Positions 25,421 to 38,480 of a stretch of DNA of 64,000 nucleotides are shown in pieces; position 1 is the stretch's first letter; each line of letters opens with the position of its first letter. The DNA is taken from NCBI GenBank assembly GCA_007922225.1, contig ML680053.1, positions 2,207,434 to 2,271,433 of the forward strand, in the 5' to 3' direction. The stretch is from Emydura subglobosa. Its lineage: Eukaryota > Chordata > Testudines > Chelidae. The position numbers were made by a program, and so were the translations under genes. The notes under the pieces were generated by a model, which made no database searches, had not been told where the DNA came from, and saw only the letters and a program-made list of their open reading frames with translations.

Positions 25421-25660
25421 CTTCCTGCCCCCCCCTTTTGTTGTTGTTGCTGCCGCTGCAGTCAAATAAACTTTCCCCCCAGAGGCGTGGTCTCTTGAAA
25501 TGAGGGGGTGGTCTCTGAAGGAAAGTCTGGCAACATGGCTTGGGTAATTTGACCAGAAAACGAGGAGAGAGGAAATACGGTAATGATTATTGCATCGGAG
25601 TCCACTGTATGCCCTTTATTTTGCAATGGATTCACGTGTTACATCTTTTGGAGCTGCTTT

Positions 25661-25711
25661 GGCTATATATATATATTATATATTAAAAAATTTTATATAT
25701 ATATATATATG
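25661..25711. repeat. (TA)n microsatellite flanking the ARHGEF17 CpG island
   Basis: Two TA runs (tatatatatatatta and tttatatatatatatatat) separated by a short A/T stretch, about 250 bases beyond the GC-rich promoter. Confidence 0.9.
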
Positions 25712-26204
25712 CGGTTTGACTGGAGATCAAACTTCTCAAACCCCCCACTCCCTTTTTTTTTAACTCCCCTCTGAACTTTTCAGGAAGACAAGGCAAGAAT
25801 TTAAATATTTTCACGCCTTTTGCTTGTTTTAATGGAGTGGATTTCCCTTACACATACAACCAATCAAAAGGCTGGGCGGTTTTCGGCTCCCATCTGGCCT
25901 GGAGAGACAGCAGAGAAAGCAGCGGTTCTTCAGGTTTTTGAAAGGCGGATGGCATTCTTCAGCAAAGTTTTCAAGTGCAGTGAAGAATCGGGGAAAAAAA
26001 CATTGACAACAGTTTCATGATCCTCCCCCCCTCTCCCATTTTTTCAGCCAGCAATGAACTCTGCCTGGGCCTTTTTAAAACGGCTCTTTTATAAGTGTAC
26101 AGCCAGCTTTTCAGGGTGGGCCCGGATTCCCTTTTGCTATATGTTTGCATGGCCCCCCCCAAGCCCGAGTGCTGCCATCATGCAAATTAATATTATAACA
26201 ATCA

Positions 26205-26335
26205 TCTGCTTAGATTGTAAATTCCCTGGGGCAGGGATCGTCTTTGTTCTGTGTTTGTCCAGTGCCTGGCCTGGTGGGGTCCTACTCCACGACTGGCACT
26301 TGTAGGCATCACTACAAGAGGAATCATAAATAATC
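26205..26335 (+). mobile_element. MIR/L2-like SINE tail fragment
   Basis: 'cttagattgtaaattccctggggcagggatcg...gtccagtgcctggcctggtggggtcc...aatcataaataatcataac'. Confidence 0.8.
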
Positions 26336-27089
26336 ATAACGTCTCTTTCTAAAGGACACAAAAATCATGGCCAAGGTTTTGGAAAAGGGAGCCCAAAGTT
26401 GGGCCCCTAAATCCATACTTAGGCAGCTAACAAGGAGCCCTTCAGCCGTGGCCACTGACTGCGATAACCAGGATTTGGTCTATGGACTTTATTTTCATTT
26501 GATGCCTGTTGTTGGTTGGTTGGCACACGAGTTCCCTCTGGGCTTGGACTTCCCCTTGAAGTGAACAGGGAAATTCTTGTTGGTTGCCCTGGCTGATATG
26601 TGGTGAGATAAGGCTTGAAAAGGGTAGAAGCAGTGAGATGATGGGGCAGAGGCCTGGATAGATGACTAAGCATGGGACAGAGCAGAAGAAGGAGCGGCTC
26701 CGGGTCCCATCCCTCTGCTACCACCTCCTCATTCTGGTGGCATAAAAGGCCTGGTAACTATGTGAAATTTACCATCACCAAGGCAGCCCCTTGCATACGG
26801 GGGGCCCCCCCACTGGCATGCGCCTGGGGTTGGCAGAGCAGCTGATGTGCAGCCCCCCATGGTAAGGGAGTGCTGGGGCAGGCCCAGCCATCCCTCTGAT
26901 GCCAGGATCCAGTGAAGGCAAGGGTTCCCTTGAAGTTTATGATCTGCACCATGGGCAGGAGATGGAGCAGGAGAGCAGTGGGTGTGCATCACCCATGCTG
27001 CAGGCCTGTGCAGATCCCCTGGAAACGGGAATAGCTGCACACTGTCTCCACTGCCTTCCTCTGAGAAGGAAGGGGGCATCCGGGATTAC

Positions 27090-27200
27090 AATAGTGCCTC
27101 AGGGCCATAGCGGTGATCAGGGCCCCATTGTGCTAGGTGCTGTACAAACACATGGGAGGAGGCCGGCCCTGCTCCAAAGTGCTTACAGAGTACGTAAGTG
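27090..27200 (-). mobile_element. MIR/L2-like SINE tail fragment
   Basis: Antisense: 'gatcagggccccattgtgctaggtgctgtacaaacac...ctccaaagtgcttacag'. Confidence 0.8.
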
Positions 27201-27543
27201 GAAACTTTGTCCCCACCCTTCTGTTTTAAGAATTGGTCAGCCATGGGGCTGCACTTACCCCTCTAACCCAGCCAGACAGTGGCCATCTGTGCTGTCCGCA
27301 CCCACTACATGGCGTGGAGAAATGGTGAGGGGGGCAGAATTCATGCCCCTCGTTCCTGGAGCCCTGACATGCTCCAGGTTGAGCCGCTGGATGGAGATGG
27401 ACAAGAGGCCTGGGTAACCTGCTAGAGGGACACAACCCAATTACTTCTTCATACTCTGCAGCGCTTTGCTTTTACTATCAAAATATTGTGAGTTCTAGAC
27501 ACAATAGACCTTTATCCAGCATCTTTCCAAACCTGGCTATATT

Positions 27544-27557
27544 GCGCCCCCTACTGG
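27544..27557 (-). promoter_or_regulatory. CTCF-type motif
   Basis: The minus strand reads CCAGTAGGGGGCGC, a full match to CCASYAGRKGGCRS, oriented away from the motif at 30244. Confidence 0.55.
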
Positions 27558-27799
27558 ATCCAGGAAAAAGTGATGGCTCTTACATGGGCATTGTCAAACC
27601 TTGGGTAGATTTTCTTATGCTTAGACAGTAGTTGGGAAAGAGAGAGAGGTTTTCACTGTCAGGGTCCCCCCTCCCGCTTTGGTGTTTTAGGATAATTCTG
27701 CTTAATCTTTCCTTCGAACGCCTAAATCCAAATCCATGAATCATTGCAATGGCTCAATCCTCTGCCCCTTAAAGTCAATGGTAGTTGTGGTGCTGCTTT

Positions 27800-27890
27800 C
27801 AACACAACTGGAGGGAGTGTGGTCTAGAGTAGCAGGACTTCTGGGTTCTAGTCCTGGCCCTGTCACTAACTCCAGACTTGATTCTGGACC
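27800..27890 (+). mobile_element. MIR-like SINE head fragment
   Basis: 'agtgtggtctagagtagcaggacttctgggttctagtcctggccctgtcactaactcc'. Confidence 0.7.
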
Positions 27891-29059
27891 CCTTATCCAG
27901 AAGAGTTATCTGGGAACAGTCCCATAGATGACAGTTACTCTGTATGTCCCCCTAATCTCAATGCTTTGCCACAACAAAGGAGATGATCCCATACACAGGA
28001 CAATACAAGTGCAATGCAGTCAGAGAGCATCTCTGTGTTTGCTGCCCCTCAAACATTCTCCTGCCCGCTCATGCGCTGCCGCTGACATCTTTTAGATGAG
28101 AAGCTTGCTATGAAGATTGCACCTTTTAAACAAAAGAAATCAAACCTGCAGTGTGCGCTGTGCTTTAGTTACATTTTAACCAAAAGCCAGCAGGGTCGAA
28201 AACCCATTAGCAAGCCTGGGGAGGGTTACTACAGCCCAGCTCCATTCTCATCCAGCCTTTAATCAGTAACTCATTGAGTGTCTGTGCCATGCACCCGCTG
28301 GGAACCAGCTATAATGGATAACTGGGGCCCTCGGGCTTAGTCAGTTCCCCAGCACTTTCTAAGGAAGGTTTGCTGGGGATTCACATGGAGCCACTCCATC
28401 CTGTATCTGCAAGTTGGGCCAAGGGGTTACCCAACAGTACCCATGGCACTGCCTCAAAGCAGAGCACAGCAGCGCCAATACTGCGGCTCTCCTGCCTTGT
28501 AAGCCTAGCCCCCTCGCTAACGTGGCAGTGTCAGGTATTGGCCGGATGGCCACACGCGTTTGACAGCAACGTGCGTGTTTTAGACAGCAGAGTAGGCCTG
28601 TCACTTGAACGAACCCTCCCCCCCTTCCCCCCCAATCTCGCTGCTGCTAATGATGATGCATAGCAAAAAATGAGCAGCAATCCAAAGTCATTCTTGGGTA
28701 ATATGAGGTTCACGTCTGTCGCAAACTGGCCTGACATGCTGTCCGGAGGAGGGCAGAGGACGGGCACTGTGGGAAAACACGGGCAGTCTCACGTGCAGAG
28801 CTGTGGCATTAGAGGAGTCCCGGCTTGCAGTTCGTCACTAAGGAGCTTCTGAACTATACAAGTCTGCTCCGCATTAATGAACCGTGCCCGTTTTAAGCAG
28901 ACTCCACTGTTCTAGCACAGGGGCTTCGGTTGCCCAGCAGGCCTCAACAAATAAGATTCTCTTCCATAAGTTTCCTCCAGCCCCCGTTTGCGTGTTAACC
29001 TGCTATTCAATGGAGCATTCCTCCTGGGGAAACAGTTGGCTCAGCGGTGGGACGTGGCG

Positions 29060-29190
29060 CCTTCCCCCTCCAAATATTGCACCCCAGGAGCTGGTATTGT
29101 TATTTATATATTCCTGGCAGCTTCCAGCACCCACGGAGAGACAGACCTGGTCACCGCCCCACAGAGCTTATACTCTTAACAACAAGGCAA
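29060..29190 (-). mobile_element. MIR/L2-like SINE tail fragment
   Basis: Antisense: 'ggtattgttatttatatattcctggcagcttccagcac...accgccccacagagcttatactc'. Confidence 0.6.
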
Positions 29191-29564
29191 TGGTTTGGGT
29201 ATGACGTGTGTGGGAGACCCTCCTGGTAAAGGGAACAACCTGGAAAGGATCCATGAAAGAAGCGGGTTTGACAAAGCGTAGAAAGAGAGAGAAGATGCTT
29301 AGCAAACAGGGAGGGGGCCCGGGCCAGGGCTGGTGTCCATAGCTGCACGCTCAGGAGAGAGGCCAAGGAATGCATGAGTAATGGGGATTGAGCCACCGTC
29401 TATATAGCGCCTTCCACCTGGGCCGATGCTCTCTGGCAGGGCTGTGGGGAGGGTGGAATGCGCTGGTCCGTGGGCAAACAGGGCTTCACCCCAGGGGCTC
29501 CCATTCCCCTTGGATTCAAATCCACTTAGTTAGACCTTAAAAATCAGCCTCCTGGCTCTGAAGT

Positions 29565-29815
29565 CTGGGCTACACGTCAACATTTTGCCAACACAGCGGT
29601 GGCAGGTAGAAGGGGGGAGACCGTCCTAGTCATGTCAAGTCCCAGTGTAGATGCACTTATATCGGCAAAACGTCCTGTTGCTGTAGAGCAGATTTTGCTG
29701 AGGGAGTTGGTACAAGCTATACCTGCAACAGAACTCGTCAGTACGAGCAGCGTCGTCACTAGGAGAATTTGCTACTGTAACAGCAGAGCTAGTGTGGACA
29801 AGGCCTTAGCTGTTG
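29565..29815. mobile_element. MITE of the 'gtctacact' family
   Basis: Left end 'gtctgggctacacgtcaacat' and right end 'gagctagtgtggacaaggcctta' are diverged inverted copies. The body has no coding sequence. Confidence 0.6.
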
Positions 29816-30243
29816 TCCTCTATGGACGAAACCAGCTCTTGCACTCGTTCTTTCAACGCAATTAAAAATTAAACTAAGATTTCAGTTTGAAACTCCACAT
29901 TCTGTCCAGCCTCTCCCTGTACAGCCAGAAACCCCAGGATTTTCAGGGTGCAAAAAGGCATTCCTCTCCCAGACCCCATGGGAGACATCTAGTGCGAAAC
30001 TGCCCCCATTAACCAGTTTCAGCTATTTCGTTAATATTGAAATGTCTGTGGTTTCCTAGGTACTTCGTTCAGCCCTATGTTCCGTGTCATGGCCATTCAG
30101 AGCTTCACAGCAGCGGTGAGCATTGAATTCAGATCTTTCTGCTTCAAAAGCACAGGCCTCCTACGCCAAGAACTGAAGGAGAATCTCCATTAGCTACAGC
30201 AGTATGAGGCTTATGACACGCAGTTAAGAGGTTCTAATTCTGT

Positions 30244-30257
30244 CCAGCAGAGGGCGC
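30244..30257 (+). promoter_or_regulatory. CTCF-type motif
   Basis: CCAGCAGAGGGCGC fits the CTCF core CCASYAGRKGGCRS at every position. It lies between ARHGEF17 and P2RY6. Confidence 0.55.
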
Positions 30258-31624
30258 TGGTACACAGACACAAATATCAATGTGCAGCTCTATTCTGAAG
30301 TATAACAATGGCATTGAGAGGCTCTATGCTTCTGGCCTGGCTCAGAGACTCCAGAGCAAATGGGCTTAGATCACATGTACAAACAAATTGTTTTTTCTCT
30401 AAAAGCCAGTGCCACAAACTCAACCTGGGATTTGAGAAGGGCTTCCCCCCACTTCTTGTGAATTATCATTTAGAATATAAATTCTGCCAGGGACAAACTA
30501 AGGCCTCACTAACCCCTATGCAACCTCCCAGTCTTTTATGATGGAAGAAGCCAGCTATATTCCCTTTGACTTCAATGACAGAAGGCTTGGGACCGGAGGT
30601 TCTTTAAAAGCTGAGATTCTGTGTGAAGATACTAGAACCAGGAGCTTTTTTTTTTTGCAAGAGAAAAAGGTTTGCCCTAATGCGTTTGGCCAAAATCCCC
30701 TCCTGCCCCCTCCTCCGATCTCCGTTTTATGCACCATGCTGTAAATCTCTGCTGTGTACTGCCTTCTTTCCTAGAAGTGGCTGCATTTCAGTGATGTCTG
30801 TGCACTAGCATCTCCACTCAGCTTTATCAGGCCCTTAGAGGGGGCCTGGAGGCCTCTTCGAGTCGATCAAAAATGAAAACAACTCTTTCAACCTTTCTCA
30901 GCGAGCGTCTTGGGTCTTGGTGCACTCTCTGCCGTCCATGGCCCCTTTTCCAAGGCCATACTGTCGTTCACTCGGAGAGCGTCACAGAGCACCAACAGAA
31001 CCACACTGAAACCGACGTGCAGGAACCGCCATTTTATTTCTGTTAGTAACTGACAGGACAATACAATAATTTATCATAATCTCAATGCCACAAAATTATA
31101 TCTGCGCGGAATATGGTAAAAGGGCCCTGCCAGCCGTACGGTGCCGGTGAAGTCACCAAACCCAAGCCAGAGTTGCCGAACGGCCGACACGCCTGGTGTG
31201 CGCACTGGAAAGCTCACCAGCGATGCAAGGGATGAACCGATCCAAGAGACATGCTCCAAAGCACACACCAAGAGCGGCAAGGGCTTCCGAGGGCGGGCAG
31301 CGAGAGCGTTGCTGGCGGTATCGAGGAACACAAAGCGCTACCCACGTCTGTCCATCTCGTGCTGTCATGCCATTGTACCGCAGCCGCATCATCAGCATGA
31401 CAAGGGAAAGAGAGGAATGTCTACAGCTTCTAGGGGCATGAGACCATCACCTTGCAGAAGCAGAGATGAGACTAAACAGAAAGGGCCAGAAGTGTGCAGC
31501 TTGGGCTGATCTCCAGCAGGGACAGGCCCATCTGAGCTGGTACACTGTCTCCAAGCAGATGCATCGGATGAAGGTTAAAATCTCCATCATCTCATTGCTC
31601 CCCATCTCATTGTTCCACATGGGT

Positions 31625-31689
31625 CCGATCCAAAGCCCATTCAATTCAGTGTAAAGATTCCCATTTATTTCAAAGGGCTTTGGATCGGG
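31625..31689. repeat. Foldback (palindromic) repeat
   Basis: A 14-base perfect inverted repeat (ccgatccaaagccc at 31625-31638 and its complement at 31675-31688) flanks a short AT-rich centre. It is of the same palindromic family as the hairpin near the ARHGEF17 donor. Confidence 0.65.
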
Positions 31690-32851
31690 CTCTGGGTTTC
31701 ATGGGAGATTTTGTCTTACAATTCAGGTCAGAATTTCATGGCTCAGGCCTAACTCCAGTCTGGATCTACGTGAAGCTCTCCTGATCTGGCGCATCATCAG
31801 GCAGGATCAGATATTAGTAGGAGAAAGTAAAATCCTGCCGGGTTTTTTTTTTTTTTCTTTAAAAAAAAAAGTCTAGCAGCTTGGAAAAAAACAAGAGAGA
31901 GAGAGAAAACTATCCCAGAGGACAGGAATATGGCAGCAGAGTCTGCAATCAGATTCAGGATTTGTTGTTTTTTTCTATGTCTGGGGAACGGAACAATGCA
32001 AAGCAGAGCATGGAAAATAAATCCACCCTCGATGCAATTTACAAAACTAGTGGGAAAATAAATCCCTACATGGATCTGTTTAAAATTTAGAGCCTGTTCA
32101 TTCTTCCTCCTTCCCACGCAGCTGGTCACCCACATTTCTCCCTCCTCTTCTTCACCCCACGCTGTCTGTCCAGGCTTCCTGCTCACAGCTACAAGGAAGT
32201 TTTTTACGCTCAGTGCGCCCTGGGCTGGACACAGGTAGACAGAATTTGATGTACAGCTTCCTTGGCATGTTATATTGTTCAGATTTATACCTTGATTTGA
32301 TCTTCCCTCTCTTAAAGGAGGTGGTTTGGTTATGGTCAAACAGTGAAAGCAGGCAGGGGTGGGAATTGGTTTTCCGGTCCGCAGCTCAGGGTTGTTTTTT
32401 TATATTGCAGGATACTGCATCTTTCTAGACTTGCACAATACGCTATATTTACATAGCATAACTCATCGTGAGGTTTGCTTAAACCCATGTGGGGTTGTGA
32501 CCACTCTTAACATTACATTGAAGCTGTTTGCCACAGACAAGCCAAACCTAAGATACATGAGACCCGATCCAGAACTCCCGTACACAACTCCGCCGAAGTC
32601 AATACAAAGCCACTGAAGCCTGTGGAGTTGTGCCAATAAATGTGGTTACTCCTGATTTACACCAGTGATGACGTGAGAGAATCAGGCCCAGAACATCTGT
32701 GTTCAGAAAAGACCAATGAGTATTTGCTGCATTGATTAAGAGGCAGCGGCAAGTCAGGGACCCAAACACAACAGCGCGAGTTCTCAGCCCAGTTAGTTTC
32801 TAGTAATAAATGCAGCCTGCTAGTCATTTCATCCCTAGAGTTAATTTAGTG

Positions 32852-32982
32852 CAGTGGTTTTCAACCTGTGGTCCATGGACCCCTGGGGGTCTGCAGACTA
32901 TGTCGAAGATTTCCAAAGGGGTCTGCACCTCCATTCAAAATTTTTTAAGGGTCTGTAAATGAAAGAAGGTTGAAAACCATTG
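32852..32982. mobile_element. Non-autonomous hAT element (MITE), 131 bp, with 8-bp target duplication
   Basis: Ends cagtggttttcaacc and ggttgaaaaccattg are inverted repeats (14 of 15). The flanking octamer atttagtg is identical on both sides (32844-32851 and 32983-32990). No coding capacity. Confidence 0.93.
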
Positions 32983-33544
32983 ATTTAGTGGAATAAAAGT
33001 CACCCAGCCCACAAATTCAATTGAAATCCAGTCCCAGGGCAGTTCCTCCAGCACAGGGCAGTGCTATGACCCCATTTACTGCTATTAAGGGCTCATTGGG
33101 ACCCTATGGTTCAGAGGATGTTTGTAAATAAAACAAGAAATGGACAAAGTGAAATTCTGTCTTTGAGTTCTAAACTGACACTCAGCTACATGTCTATGAT
33201 CTTTCTTTACAGGTATCTCTGCTGGGCCTTCTCCTCACAGACCAAATCCAGGCCTAGAGTAGGCAGGGACAACTTTAGCTAGACAAGAAGATTGCAGAGC
33301 TGTCAATCTGTCTGGGTGTCACAATGAAGCCCAGAATCCCTGCTGAGTCAGTGTGAAGCGATGGGAGCAGCCTGGCTGAGAGCTCTTTGTATTTAGACTA
33401 TCGCCATGTCCAGGTGGCACTAGGATTCGCAGTCTGTTACTGTCAAATTTTTAAGCTCTCAGCCGTTTCCAGCTTTTTTTTACATGCATGAGTTTCTGAA
33501 TTATCCCTGTGTGCCAGCACAGCCCTTCAGCTAGTTATTGTTCT

Positions 33545-33815
33545 TGGTCTCACCGTAGCACTTAGGGGCTTTAGTTAAGATCATGGCCCCACTATGCTAG
33601 GTGCTGTATAAAGGTAATAGTGAGACACACTCCCTGTCCTGAGGCGCTTACAGTCTGAACAGAGAAGACAGCCAAAGGGTGGGAGAGGAAACAGAAGCAC
33701 AGCGAGATGAAGTGACTTGCTCAAGGTCACGCAGCAGTTCAGTGGCAGAGCCGGGACTGGAAGCCAGCTCTCCTGAGTCCCCAGGCAGTGTCCTCTCTAC
33801 CAGAGCAGCGACACT
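33545..33815 (-). mobile_element. MIR/L2-like SINE, nearly full length
   Basis: Antisense, tail to head: 'cccactatgctaggtgctgtataaagg', 'gaagtgacttgctcaaggtcacgcagcagttcagtggcagagccgggactggaa', 'cctctctaccagagcagcg'. Confidence 0.88.
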
Positions 33816-34399
33816 CAGACTGAGGCTCAGGAGATTCAAGTGTCTTTTTAACGTGTCTCCCGCAGCTCTTTGATATTAAAACACTGGGTGATTTAATTAC
33901 CAACCAACCAGGATGCTTTTACTTTGTTATTAACCAGTTCTAGAATATTTGGTCAGTCATTCTGCTGTGAGAATTACATTATATATAAACATATATGTGT
34001 ACAATTATAAATGAAACAATAAATTCACACCCCTGTGGCTCTTTTGGATAACGCTGATCGCTAATTTGGCTCCTGAACCCCTGAGGTCTGAATATCACTG
34101 TACTAGACTCACTAACGCACATGGGAGTTTTGCCTGCTGATGAACTATGGTGGACGTGGTCCTATTTACTCCAAGCATGGATTTGGCCCATGCAGAGGTG
34201 CTGCTCCCAAGCAAATGTGGGTCAGACCTAGTGATCGGTACAAGGATAAAAAGGCCTGATCACCAGTCATTCAACACTGGACACAGGGCCACTTTTGGGA
34301 GGCACCAGGTTGGGGGGAGGGGGGTTACTCCAGGCCAAATAGCTGCATTAGAACTCTCCCTGGGAGCTTTTCAAATACCAGATTCAACTGGAAGAAATG

Positions 34400-34471
34400 C
34401 CCCAATCCAAAGTCCATTGAGTCAAGGGGAGTTTTACTTACATACATCAATGGGCTTCGGGTCAGGCCCTA
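34400..34471. repeat. Foldback (palindromic) repeat
   Basis: Imperfect inverted arms ('aatccaaagtccattgagtc' against the complement of 'catcaatgggcttcgggtca') surround a short loop. It is a more diverged member of the palindromic family. Confidence 0.5.
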
Positions 34472-35134
34472 ACGGTGAATTCTGGACTGTACATTTACAT
34501 CTCAGGATGAGCTGGACACACCACGGGTTACTCCACGCAAGGTCCCTCTACTGCTTCTGAAAACACATGCACCGAACGGCGGGGATTTAATCCTCACGTT
34601 CCTCCTGGGCAAGGTCAGATGCGTGTTCAATGGGACCTTTAGGTGGGCAGGAACTGCTGGCTCCGATCTAGAGCGTGTCCAGTGCAGGGCTGAGAGTTAC
34701 AGGTTTGACAGTTACAGGGTGGCCATGGATCGCCTATCGGCTCAGTGGGCGCTTTGCCTTTGACCCTACAACGGCCACACTCCAATGTCGAATGGCCTTT
34801 GTAATCAGACAATTGCCTTATTGGCTTGCCTCCATTGCTCACACTTGGTTAGTAAGCATGGCAGCAGTGCCACCCCTGCCCAAATCCTAGTCCAGCCCAG
34901 GGGCGCTTTCCTAAAACTGTCTTGGCACAAATGTTTCTTCTGTAGTGTCCAGGGCACTCCCCATGCCAGTCCTGCTCCCTCCCAGTTATGTGTGGTAGGG
35001 CGTCCCAGAAGGCATTGCAGCACGTGCTGCTGGCGCCAGTCTGGGCACTTGATCGCTTGCTGAGGCACTATGGGATAGCTTTCCCAGAATGCACTGGTAC
35101 ACTGTGGTAGTGGTGGATTCACATTATACCATTT

Positions 35135-35270
35135 ATTTGGATTTTGGAAGTGCCCCAAAGTCTCATTCAGGGCCCCAGCGTGCTAGGTGCTGTACACACA
35201 CAGAAGACGACAGTCTTTGCCACAAAGGACTGACAATTTCAGGCGAGTTTAACAAAGAGCAGGAGAACAA
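35135..35270 (-). mobile_element. MIR/L2-like SINE tail fragment
   Basis: Antisense: 'cattcagggccccagcgtgctaggtgctgtacacacac...ccacaaaggactgacaatttc'. Confidence 0.75.
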
Positions 35271-35379
35271 GGGATACAGGGATGAGGGTTATTCAAATGA
35301 GTTGTGTGCAGAGCTTCATGGGAAAGGGACTCCTGTCGGGGAAGTGGGATTATTCTTCAGTGCAAATGACTAGAGTGCT

Positions 35380-35542
35380 GCTCATGACAACGGTGGTGGG
35401 ATTTCTGTCCCTAGAGGGTTTTAAGAACAGTTTAGACAAACACCTGTCAGGAAAGACCTGGGGCGGTTATTAGTCCTGCCTTGGGTGCAGGGGTTAGACT
35501 AGATGACCTCCTGAGGTCCCTTCTGGTCCTACACTTCTCTGG
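35380..35542 (+). mobile_element. CR1 LINE, 3'-end fragment
   Basis: Contains the ORF2 end (FLSLEGFKNSLDKHLSG) and the 3'UTR 'ggttagactagatgacctcctgaggtcccttctgg'. The octamer tail is missing or decayed. Confidence 0.8.
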
Positions 35543-35804
35543 TTAGAGAGAGGGAGGGAGGGAGCTGCCGGGGCACGAGAGTGGGAGAGGTGCGAAGGCT
35601 GGAGGGGTTCGTGGGTTGGAGAAGAGGAGGGGTAGGTGGGGTCGAGAGGAAGATAAGCACAGCAAATGGTATCAGCAGAAGCCATGTTAAATGAAGCAGA
35701 GCGTGGCTCTGCTGGGAAAATAGCTGTTGTGTGGACACAAGTCCACCGTGGGTGGCGTAAGTGTCATCCAGCGTGTGCGTGCGTGCATTTTTTTTTTAAA
35801 CAGG

Positions 35805-35945
35805 TCCCCGCTGTGCTGATCCGCAGTGATAGTTCTCACAGCTACGAGCTAGTGGACTCGGGTTCTTTACCTGATGCTGTAGGTGCTTGTGCTTTTAGCT
35901 CTGGAGATCGCTGGTTCAATCCCTGGTATATCGGTGTAGAAGGGT
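35805..35945 (+). mobile_element. Possible tRNA-derived SINE head
   Basis: Shows a B-box-like 'ggttcaatccctgg' at 35913 and an A-box-like 'gagctagtggactcggg' at 35846. Spacing is longer than in a tRNA gene, so this is a decayed tRNA-like repeat, not a tRNA. Confidence 0.4.
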
Positions 35946-35949
35946 CCGA

Positions 35950-36430
35950 CTCACCGCCTTGGCGCCTCCTACTGGTTGTCTAGGGAATCAGCTCTCAGCC
36001 AGGCAGACGCCCATCTGCGGTGTCTCACACTCAGTCATGTGGCGATCGGGGGGTGCGGAGGGGACCTAGGCCCGCCCACTACTCTAAGTCCAGGGACCCT
36101 CTGTGTGTGGCAGCCTTCCAGTGCGTCTCCCTCTGTCAATTTTCCTGGGCCACTTCCCCGCAGCCCCAGGACCTTCTCTGCCTTTGCTTCAGGGCCTTTG
36201 GATCTGCTGAGTCCCTGCAGCCAGCCACTGCCCTGTCCAGGGTGCTACCGGTCCACCCTCTTCGAGCTCCTGGGAGGCACTGTCGCTTGCTCTGCTGCAC
36301 TGCAGCTCCCTTTTATACCGGCTTCCTGGGCCCTGATTGGCTGCCACGCAGCTCCTCCCTATTGAATGCCTTTCACACAGCCTGGCCAATGGCCCTCTTA
36401 ACCCTTTCATGGCCAGTCAGGGGCAGGCGC
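35950..36430. repeat. Unclassified repeat-like, GC-rich segment (LTR-like composition)
   Basis: Contains 'ttttatacc' and 'gccctgattggctgcc', elements often seen in LTR promoters. I see no second copy and no TG/CA ends, so the class is open. Confidence 0.25.
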
Positions 36431-38334
36431 CCCACCACAATCGGCCAAGATGGCAGTCATCCCACAAAGAGATCAGATGACGACGTCACGAGTGGCTACG
36501 ATATGGCTGTGCTGGTAGGCAGACGGTGCTACACTGAGCAGTAAGGTGCCAGGGGAGGTCTGGTTACTTGTCTCAAGTCTGATTTCAAATGTGCCCATCA
36601 TCAGATGCCACAGCACCTATACTTTCCCACCGCGTCAAATTCACCCCCACTGTTAGCAGGTGCAACGCCACAACCTTCCAAGTGATTTGATCAGAGCTGT
36701 GCTAGATTACACCAGGGCTGGCTTTGGGCCCAATATGTTGACTCCACCTTTGTTCAGTTAAATTCTTCAACCCTTATTCCATACCCTGTGCATAGTGACT
36801 GGTTAGTTTCCGCTGCTAACCCTGAACCACCACAGGAGCAAATATTGACAGTGATTCCAATCATTTCTTCCACTCCTACCCCCACCCATTAAATGTTATT
36901 CAGTGAGGTATCACAACAGAGATGACTTGCTTAAAAAAGCCCAGAGCAGCCTGTAATGAGATATGGCCACACATATGCTAACTCCAGTGGGGACTGACCT
37001 GTGATCTTCAAAACACGGATCTCTACTGCATGAGCTAAATTACGTAGCAGACTTACAGCTGGGATCTGCCACAAGAGGGAGACATGCTCTCACACACTAA
37101 GCCAGCATGTCATTAAAAACACTGCAGGAACCTCAGAAATTCTTTTCAAATATTCTGGTTTCTAGTTCCTTTAAAAAAAAAAAAAAAAAACTCACAAGAA
37201 CAAATGTCCCCAAACTAGATCTTAGCTCAAAAGACTGGAAATGATGTGAGAATTCTTTTCCAATGAGGGTGCACAAAAATAAAATAAAATAAACACCTCA
37301 GAGCCCTACTAGATCCAGCCAGGCAACTGATGAATCTTTAAACAGGAGAAACCAGGAAGGTGGTGCTCAGATATTACGGTGATGAGAGGGTAGGATGATT
37401 TAGATAGAACAGAATCAGACTGTACAGACAAGTTAGCTTCATGATTGTGTCCTCATTGCTGACAGCCATTAAGACTGTAGCTGTACCCACTAGATTTCCT
37501 TTTTCCTACCCTCCCATATCCATCGATCCTTTTGTAGACTCATGTGGTCCCAAGAGACCTGCTGTCTTCTCTGAATTCCCAGTGTGGGTTTTCCTTGCAT
37601 TAAATAAAGCAACTTTCTGCTGGGGCAACTCAGCTGAATGACTGCGGCAAAGACTGAAAAAACACCAGCTGGTGGATAAGTTGACCAGATCCCTATAATT
37701 CATGTATTGACAAGCAGCAGTTGATCCCCCCCCATTCATGAACCGCTGGTTCTCAGAGGTGATCACCTCTGTTGGGAACTCAGGTGGGGAGAGATTTTTG
37801 CCCACAAAATATAGATAATTGTAAGCCAACTTTGCGGGAAGCAGGAGCACTGCAGAGGAAGCGCGCTCCTTGCTAATAAATGATTTCCCAGATCCACTGG
37901 AAACTGCATTCTGAATGAAACCCGTCGGGACAGACCCGTCTGTGCCGCAACTGCAGTGGTGTCGAGTGTGGCCCCTTGTTATCATCATCAGTAGCCCAGT
38001 TCACTGCCAACCCTACGGCGTTGCCGGTCCGAGATCTGTGGCAAGGACTGTCAGTTCCTCAGTGGTTATAGTGGTTAATAGTGAGTGCAGTCAATCTGCG
38101 GGCATCGTGACAGCTGCAATGCCCCGCAGTAACAGTTCTAATGCTGCGTTCAGACTCCGCCCAGCCCAGCTCCAAAGCCTGCTCCCAATAGTCGCGCTAC
38201 CCTCTTTCCATCTGTACCGGACCCTCCCCCAGCTCAGGCTGCTTGCTGCAATTTTAAGGCTAAAACTGTTCTTGGCGCAGTCCATCCTCAAAGCACTTCC
38301 TGGGCCCTGACCAACATGAGACAGGTCGGCATTG

Positions 38335-38480
38335 TTTTACCTATTATTTACAGGGTATTGTTCGCCATTCCGCAGGTGGGGAAACTGAGGCACAGAGCAG
38401 CCAAGTGACCCACCCACAGCCAGAACTGGGATTAGAACTCAAACTCCTGGCTCCCAGCTCTGTGCTCAGGACCATCAGCC
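38335..38480 (-). mobile_element. MIR-like SINE fragment near the P2RY6 3' end
   Basis: Antisense: 'attccgcaggtggggaaactgaggcacagagcagccaagtgacccacccacagccagaactgggattagaac', about 150-300 bases below the P2RY6 stop, so possibly within its 3'UTR. Confidence 0.8.

Noticed and set aside
35805..35945. tRNA gene
   Set aside because: A and B box-like sequences are too far apart and no cloverleaf arms pair; it is at best a decayed tRNA-derived SINE.
36020..36544. A 174-codon plus-strand frame
   Set aside because: Low-information translation inside repeat-like GC-rich DNA; no domain or conserved block.
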